Shown here one piece after another: positions 60,001 through 64,000 of a DNA stretch of 64,000 nt. Numbering within the stretch: the stretch's first letter is position 1; every line of letters starts with the position of its first letter. Made by a program: the position numbers and the translations under genes. Location: positions 3,844,001-3,908,000 of the forward strand of contig OY725502.1 in the NCBI GenBank assembly GCA_963281255.1. The letters are read 5' to 3'. The notes below the pieces were generated by a model, which searched no databases, was not told where the DNA came from, and saw only the letters and a program-made list of their open reading frames with translations. Source of the DNA: Aphrocallistes beatrix. Taxonomy: Eukaryota > Porifera > Hexactinellida > Sceptrulophora > Aphrocallistidae.

Positions 60001-62556
60001 GCATATAACAAGTTTAAAAGAATTTCTTTCTACTATTTTATAAAAACTTTACTGATGTGTTTCTCCGTCCGAATATCATGGCGAGTCATCTACGCCACTC
60101 TCACTACAAGTATCGCGTTGCTAATAGCCGGATTTGGATATGGATTACCGTCTCCGATAGCAAGAGAAGTGAAAAGTGGCAAACTCTTAAATGACTACCA
60201 ATTCGGTCTATTCTCTGGCATATTTTTCTTAACGGCTGCTTTGAGTGGACTTTTGGCAATGCCACTGATGCATTATTTGGGAAGGAAGGCCGTACTCTTA
60301 ATTGGGGCATTTCTATCTGGTTCGGGCTATCTTGTTTTAGGAAGTAGTCGTATTCCAGAATTGTTGATATTTGGACGGGCTTTGACTGGTCTTGGATGTG
60401 GTTTGTCCTTGTCTATCGCACCGATATACATTGGAGAGCTGGCTTTTAAGAAGACGAGAGGGCGACATCTCAGTTTTATTATATTTGGAATACCTGTGGG
60501 TGTCTTAGTTGTATACTTGTTAGGACTTGGATTGAATTATGATCGTCTCTCATGGATTGGGAGCAGTATTTGCCTCTTGCAGATGGTACTGTTGCTGTTT
60601 GTACCTTACTCTCCAACGTACCTTCTGAGCAGGGATTTGGAAAAGCGAGCGTTTCACATTGTGAAACAAATTCGTTCTCAGGACTACGACGCACTTGGAG
60701 AGATAAAGGAAATAAGAGACATTTTGGAAGAAGAAAGTTCAACATTTCTCTCAAAACTTTCAATCTTATTCAAGGTGTATCACCTGAAGGCATTCTTAGT
60801 TGTGATTGTATTCATGGTTGCACATCAGGGCTCTGCTGTCAATTTGATCGCTAGTTATTCTTCTGAACTTCTGGACAGTGACTTGATAAACTCCAACATA
60901 ACTGGTTTAATATTTCCTATTGGAGAAATTATAGGTAGTTTAGTAAGCATATGCTTGATTGATAAATTAGGTCGGAAGATTCTGTTTATTTTCTCTAACA
61001 TCGCCACGATCCTTTCTCTTGCATTAGTAGCATCTTACCTTTTGATTAATGACCAAATATGTCCACAATTGCTAGCTGATTCTTCTATGAATTCAACTGG
61101 TCGAACTTTTTGCCAAAGCCCCTACTTGATAATATGGCCTATGTTTTCCATAGCAATGTTTGGCTTGATGTTTTCAATCGGTCTAGCCTCGCTTGCATTT
61201 ATTTCCTTGAGCGAGTTGATCTCTTTAAAGATGAAGAAGATAGTGACTGGAATTGCCATATTCATTCTCTTCATGACATCTTTTCTCATCAACACTCTGT
61301 ATCCGATCATTTCGACCTCTGTACCAAGGTACACCATACTTTTCGCCCTCGTTTTGCTCAATTCATTGCTTTGCATCTATTTAGCGATCTTTACCCCTGA
61401 AACTAAAGGGAAATCAGTGGAAGAACTAGAGAGTATGTTCAAGAAAAATACAATATTCTGTCACTTTTAAAGATGAATTACTATAATCAATCCAAAAAGT
61501 TACATAATATTGTATTTTTAAATCGGTGCCTCAACCCTTACCTCTAGTATTTAGATATATCATTACATTTATTATTTATTAGTTTTAGGTTACACAGTAG
61601 TATTTTATTCGTATTTATGCCATATTATATTGTAAAAATAATATTAGTGTTATTCCAGTACGTTCTCAACTTATATAAGTAATACTTTGATCACAGCTTT
61701 AAATTTTCTTGAAGTGCCTTGAGTCTGCTGACAGTACTAATCACTATTCTAACTAGGGTAATGAATTAAGAGATGCATATTTAAGATTTTTAGGTGTGTG
61801 AGAACATAAATAATAATTTCGGTATACGATTTTAGGTGTAGGGCTGAATCATTTCCGTCAAATTCCTATTTGTCAAAGTAGAACAGTTCCTAATTTACAA
61901 ACTTATAACTTTTAGGAACTCGTTTAAAAATAGTTGAATTGATAGTGCCCCTAATGCAACGTTAATTTAGGTATAATCCTTCATCTGAAAGCAGTCCATA
62001 TGGGGTGGGCATACGACTGGCTTCAGATGAAATGAGAAGACGATTATTTGCGATGGAAGAGAGCAGACTGGCTAAAATAAAGGCAGATGCACAGGCCAGG
62101 AGAAGGGAAAGAGAGAAACAGAAAGAATTGAAGAAACAACGTGAAGCATATAGATACACTGCTTTAGAGAGGTATCAAATATTACAAATGCCGATTTACT
62201 TACAAATGAATACTGGATAATCATACAACAAGTGATTTCCACGAATAAATATTGGCTAATACTATGTGTTTTCACTCTAGTTCTTATCAAGACTGGCTAA
62301 TTGCTGGACTCACGAATATCCCGAAGTCTCCGATATATTCAGCTCTTACCTCGTTTCAAGAACGCATCGCTAATGTCTCAAATATTTCTACTGAGCACTT
62401 TTCATTTCCAGATAGGGAAGAATTCGTTGACTCTTGTACCATAGTAGATGGCACTGAGTTTGCAGGTGTTATAATGCCAAGTGTGAAGCTAATTACCTCA
62501 GATTTGTTTACATTGTTTGAGGATCACTTAAAAGGATGTGGATCTTCTTATAGGTA
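57084..62556 (+). CDS. EFCAB5-like ciliary protein, intron hosts two transporter genes
   Basis: Four exons are visible: 57084-57398, 57550-57782, 61971-62171 and 62281-62553 or 62556. Phases agree at every junction (0, 2, 2). The join NNP-K-YNPSSESSPYG across the 4.2-kb intron is clean. Exon 2 encodes LLDKLIPCLAFSLQRLLLQV and GFNPVNFLAQQLMRNNPK, close to the FNPINFLAQYLMRNNP signature I associate with EFCAB5. The name is a recollection, hence moderate confidence. Exon 3 is a highly charged helix (EMRRRLFAMEESRLAKIKAD and on). Exon 4 has SSYQDWLIAGLTNIPKSPIY. The last exon ends at AG|GTAGG, which is at once a donor and an in-frame stop (R-TAG). The gene may therefore end here or run on past the window, with the NHL gene then lying in its next intron. 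I saw no EF-hand in this part. Confidence 0.65.
57971..59386 (+). CDS. MFS sugar transporter (GLUT/Tret1-like), copy 1
   Basis: Intronless, 471 residues from the ATG shared with copy 2; an ATG 12 codons upstream (57935) is unique to this copy. Twelve hydrophobic segments are consistent with the major facilitator fold. Sugar-porter signatures are present: YLGRKAVLL (loop 2-3), GRALTGLGCGLS, PIYIGELAFKKTRGR, LIDKLGRKILF (loop 8-9) and the C-terminal PETKGKSVEELE. A non-canonical feature is PTYLLSRD where PESPRWL is usual. Probably a plasma-membrane facilitator of glucose, trehalose or similar; the substrate is not readable. It lies on the same strand inside the EFCAB5-like gene's large intron, 150-190 bp after the exon-2 donor. 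Confidence 0.92.
   Translation: MYFSVRISWRVIYATLTTSIALLIVGFGFGLPSPIAREVKSGKLLNDYQFGLFSGIFFLTAALSGLLAMPLMHYLGRKAVLLIGAFLSGLGYLVLGSSRIPELLIFGRALTGLGCGLSLSIAPIYIGELAFKKTRGRHLSFIIFGIPVGVLVVYLLGLGLNYDRLSWIGSSICLLQMVLLLFVSYSPTYLLSRDLEKRAFHIVKQIRSQDYDALGEIKEIRDILKEESSTFLSKLSILFKVYHLKAFLVVIVFMVAHQGSAVNLIASYSSELLDSDLINSNITGLIFPIGEIIGSLVSICLIDKLGRKILFIFSNIATILSLALIASYLLINDQICPQLLADSSMNSTGRTFCQSPYLIIWPMFSIAMFGLMFSIGLASLAFISLSELIPLKMKKIVTGIAIFILFMTSFLINTLYPIISTSVPRYTILFALVLLNSLLCIYLAIFTPETKGKSVEELESMFKKNTIFCRF
59734..59829 (+). pseudogene. Fossil copy of the EFCAB5-like exon-2 tail
   Basis: A duplicate of the last ~97 bases of exon 2 (57686-57782), made by the 2-kb tandem duplication. The codons still read SGFNPVNFLAQQLIRYNPK, with the same length and only substitutions. 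The donor has changed from GTGAGA to GTGCGA. A T-rich tract plus AAG at its left edge looks like a weak new acceptor, but using it after exon 2 would give an early stop, so it is probably unused. Confidence 0.85.
60055..61470 (+). CDS. MFS sugar transporter (GLUT/Tret1-like), copy 2
   Basis: Intronless, 471 residues, with about nine amino-acid differences from copy 1 (for example FGYG for FGFG, SGSGYL for SGLGYL, VPYSPT for VSYSPT, SELISL for SELIPL). All transporter signatures are retained: GRALTGLGCGLS, PIYIGE, DKLGRK and PETKGKSVEELE. Both copies look functional and very recent; gene conversion could also keep them alike. The upstream ATG used as an optional start in copy 1 is not available here, supporting MxFSVRISW as the true N-terminus. 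It sits in the same host intron as copy 1 and may share its promoter sequences, since the duplicated unit includes the 5' flank. Confidence 0.92.
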   Translation: MCFSVRISWRVIYATLTTSIALLIAGFGYGLPSPIAREVKSGKLLNDYQFGLFSGIFFLTAALSGLLAMPLMHYLGRKAVLLIGAFLSGSGYLVLGSSRIPELLIFGRALTGLGCGLSLSIAPIYIGELAFKKTRGRHLSFIIFGIPVGVLVVYLLGLGLNYDRLSWIGSSICLLQMVLLLFVPYSPTYLLSRDLEKRAFHIVKQIRSQDYDALGEIKEIRDILEEESSTFLSKLSILFKVYHLKAFLVVIVFMVAHQGSAVNLIASYSSELLDSDLINSNITGLIFPIGEIIGSLVSICLIDKLGRKILFIFSNIATILSLALVASYLLINDQICPQLLADSSMNSTGRTFCQSPYLIIWPMFSIAMFGLMFSIGLASLAFISLSELISLKMKKIVTGIAIFILFMTSFLINTLYPIISTSVPRYTILFALVLLNSLLCIYLAIFTPETKGKSVEELESMFKKNTIFCHF

Positions 62557-62620
62557 GGCTAAGTATTGTTTAATGATACAATATTTCTACATGTAAATAT
62601 AAAACTCATAATTTAACTAG

Positions 62621-63700
62621 TTATACAGTCACCCATTTCAATCCATATTCATTTGAAGCCATTTCTCGAGGGACAACTATTCTTTTGTGCAAATGTATTC
62701 GAGGTTTATCCGCTGCATCCATTTCCTTGCTTTCATATTGATTCATCATACTTGTTCGATAAACATCTTCTATAATGATACTTTGATCTGAACGCACACT
62801 GAGATAAATGTTTTTCTCATCATTAATATTCATCATCTTTACTTTGAAGTCATATCTTATTTGTTTCACAAAGCAACCTTTCATATTAAATATTTTGATG
62901 GACATTCCCTCTCTATCTTCATCTAATACTATTATATTCCTTTTGTTAACCTGGATCCCAGTTGGTTTCGACAGTACTTTTCTCCCAAATTGAAGGCATA
63001 TTGGTATTAGTTCTTCAGATAGTATCATAATCCGAGCATTTAGTGAATCACAAACATAGATTTGACCTTGTGAATCGGTTGCTATTGCAGCTGGATTTTT
63101 TAATCGCATAATATGTTCTTTTAAAAATGTTTTATCGATCCTTCCAATATAATCACCAGTAAGTGTAAATAATGCGATTTCACCACGTTTACTCTCCGTG
63201 ATAAATATCATATTATTCATGATCATCATCCCGATAGGGGTTTTCAAAAGGTTGTTAGAAGGTCTTAGTTCCCATCTTGGAAAATGGAACTGGTAAGCCA
63301 GCTGATCTTGTGAGAATGCATAAACACAGTTATTAATAGAATCGGTTACGTATATTAACTCCGTTTCATTGTGTACTAAGATATCTTCAGGTTTAGTTAG
63401 CGTTGGCATTTTAGTTATTTTTAATGTATCCTCATGTTGTACCGGGTCATAGGACTTAATGTTCAATCCAATTTCATTTCTTCTCTTCCGATTTCGAAAT
63501 TTTCTTTTGTTTTCGTACGAATCTCTTTCGCTACTCGCGACATTGTCATTTTCCGCATCGTGTATGAAAACATCCGGGGTCTCAGGGGTCACTGACGAAA
63601 CGGAATCTTCATCTATTATTTTAGGCACTTTTGTTCTTTTTGGAGATTTCCATACGAAATGATTGGGAGAAGATCGAGACCGCGAATATTTGCTTCCCAT
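62621..63700 (-). CDS. NHL-repeat β-propeller protein with N-myristoylation signal
   Basis: Intronless, 359 residues. The N-terminus MGSKYSRSRSS fits the N-myristoylation rule (Gly2, Ser6) with following basic residues, so membrane attachment is predicted. A basic disordered region (to about residue 90, with KRKFRNRKRR) precedes NHL-type repeats: TKPEDILVHNETELIYVTDS, LKTPIGMMIMNNMIFITES, LKNPAAIATDSQGQIYVCDS and LSKPTGIQVNKRNIIVLDE. That is four or five blades, fewer than the six of TRIM/NHL proteins. There is no RING, B-box or coiled coil, so it is not a TRIM. Its 3' end lies 65 bp from the last visible exon of the EFCAB5-like gene, convergently. The function is unknown; NHL propellers bind protein or RNA. 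Confidence 0.8.
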   Translation of the reverse strand: MGSKYSRSRSSPNHFVWKSPKRTKVPKIIDEDSVSSVTPETPDVFIHDAENDNVASSERDSYENKRKFRNRKRRNEIGLNIKSYDPVQHEDTLKITKMPTLTKPEDILVHNETELIYVTDSINNCVYAFSQDQLAYQFHFPRWELRPSNNLLKTPIGMMIMNNMIFITESKRGEIALFTLTGDYIGRIDKTFLKEHIMRLKNPAAIATDSQGQIYVCDSLNARIMILSEELIPICLQFGRKVLSKPTGIQVNKRNIIVLDEDREGMSIKIFNMKGCFVKQIRYDFKVKMMNINDEKNIYLSVRSDQSIIIEDVYRTSMMNQYESKEMDAADKPRIHLHKRIVVPREMASNEYGLKWVTV

Positions 63701-64000
63701 ATTGTTAATAGAGCGAGTTAATAAGAGTTATTAAATTGATTTGAGAATACAGATTTAGTTTCAATATATATATTCACTTCAGGGTAGATTTCCCATTTGT
63801 ACCTTGGTAATAAAACTACGTTGTTTATTGAAATCATGAATAAATCACTAGCAAAGCTTTGAATCAAAATTACGATACACCCAGTACTAGTTAATAATCT
63901 CTCTGCTACCCTACAGTAACGCCCCCGCATCTACTTTTAATTATTGTCTAATTAATTTTGCAAGCATCTATTATATCTGCAATTCATATACTATATTTTT
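63701..64000. other. 5' flank of the NHL gene
   Basis: AT-rich. It presumably contains the NHL gene promoter, reading leftward. No other gene was recognised before the window edge. Confidence 0.5.

Larger units (their letters stand above)
57686..61820 (+). repeat. 2-kb tandem duplication (units 57686-59728 and 59734-61820)
   Basis: Each unit runs from AAGTTGCAAAGCTAGGAG in or copied from host exon 2, through one transporter gene, to TAAATAATAATTTC. The junction shows only a few extra T bases. Coding parts are nearly identical; flanks carry small indels. Because unit 1 begins inside exon 2, unit 2 carries a copy of the exon tail. Confidence 0.93.

Overview
This window is AT-rich nuclear DNA from a eukaryote with short GT-AG introns, apparently an animal or a close holozoan relative. 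Supporting genes are ZC3H14, SMIM14, a RING/TRAF-finger/MATH protein, ZC2HC1, PSMD13, an EFCAB5-like gene and RPS19. The P2X receptor looks more like amoebozoan/choanoflagellate P2X than vertebrate P2X, and many genes are intronless, so an early-branching lineage fits. The species cannot be fixed from sequence alone.

Layout. 0-3.4 kb: the 5' exon of an ERMP1-like peptidase and a KRBA2-type integrase gene, both on the minus strand. 3.4-12.3 kb: a gene-poor stretch holding a hAT-type MITE, two pogo-type MITEs, hairpins and an ATT microsatellite. 12.3-22.3 kb: a compact block of small genes (TRAF-like, PSMD13, P2X, RPS19, an unknown two-exon gene, SMIM14). 22.8-49.5 kb: two giant ORFs of 4514 and 3872 codons, on the same strand and 370 bp apart. 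49.8-56.5 kb: ZC2HC1-like, eight-exon ZC3H14 and DHFR. 57-62.6 kb: an EFCAB5-like gene whose large intron carries two nearly identical MFS sugar-transporter genes, made by a 2-kb tandem duplication that also copied the tail of a host-gene exon. 62.6-63.7 kb: an NHL-propeller protein with an N-myristoylation signal.

The standout is the giant pair. Both ORFs are built from the same supermodule: ankyrin repeats alternating with an unfamiliar domain of about 100 residues that occurs 12 times at 1.6-2.3 kb spacing. The second ORF ends in a six-helix TRP/Cav-like pore domain and a coiled-coil tail. The boundary between the two ORFs falls inside one supermodule, and that module is about 390 bp longer than its siblings. 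The pair is therefore probably one ancestral channel of about 8,400 residues that is now split, or joined by an intron I could not place.

The other genes are mostly housekeeping or cilia-associated and show no obvious functional clustering. Intergenic DNA and introns are seeded with small TIR elements. Two hAT-like ones have perfect 8-bp target duplications.
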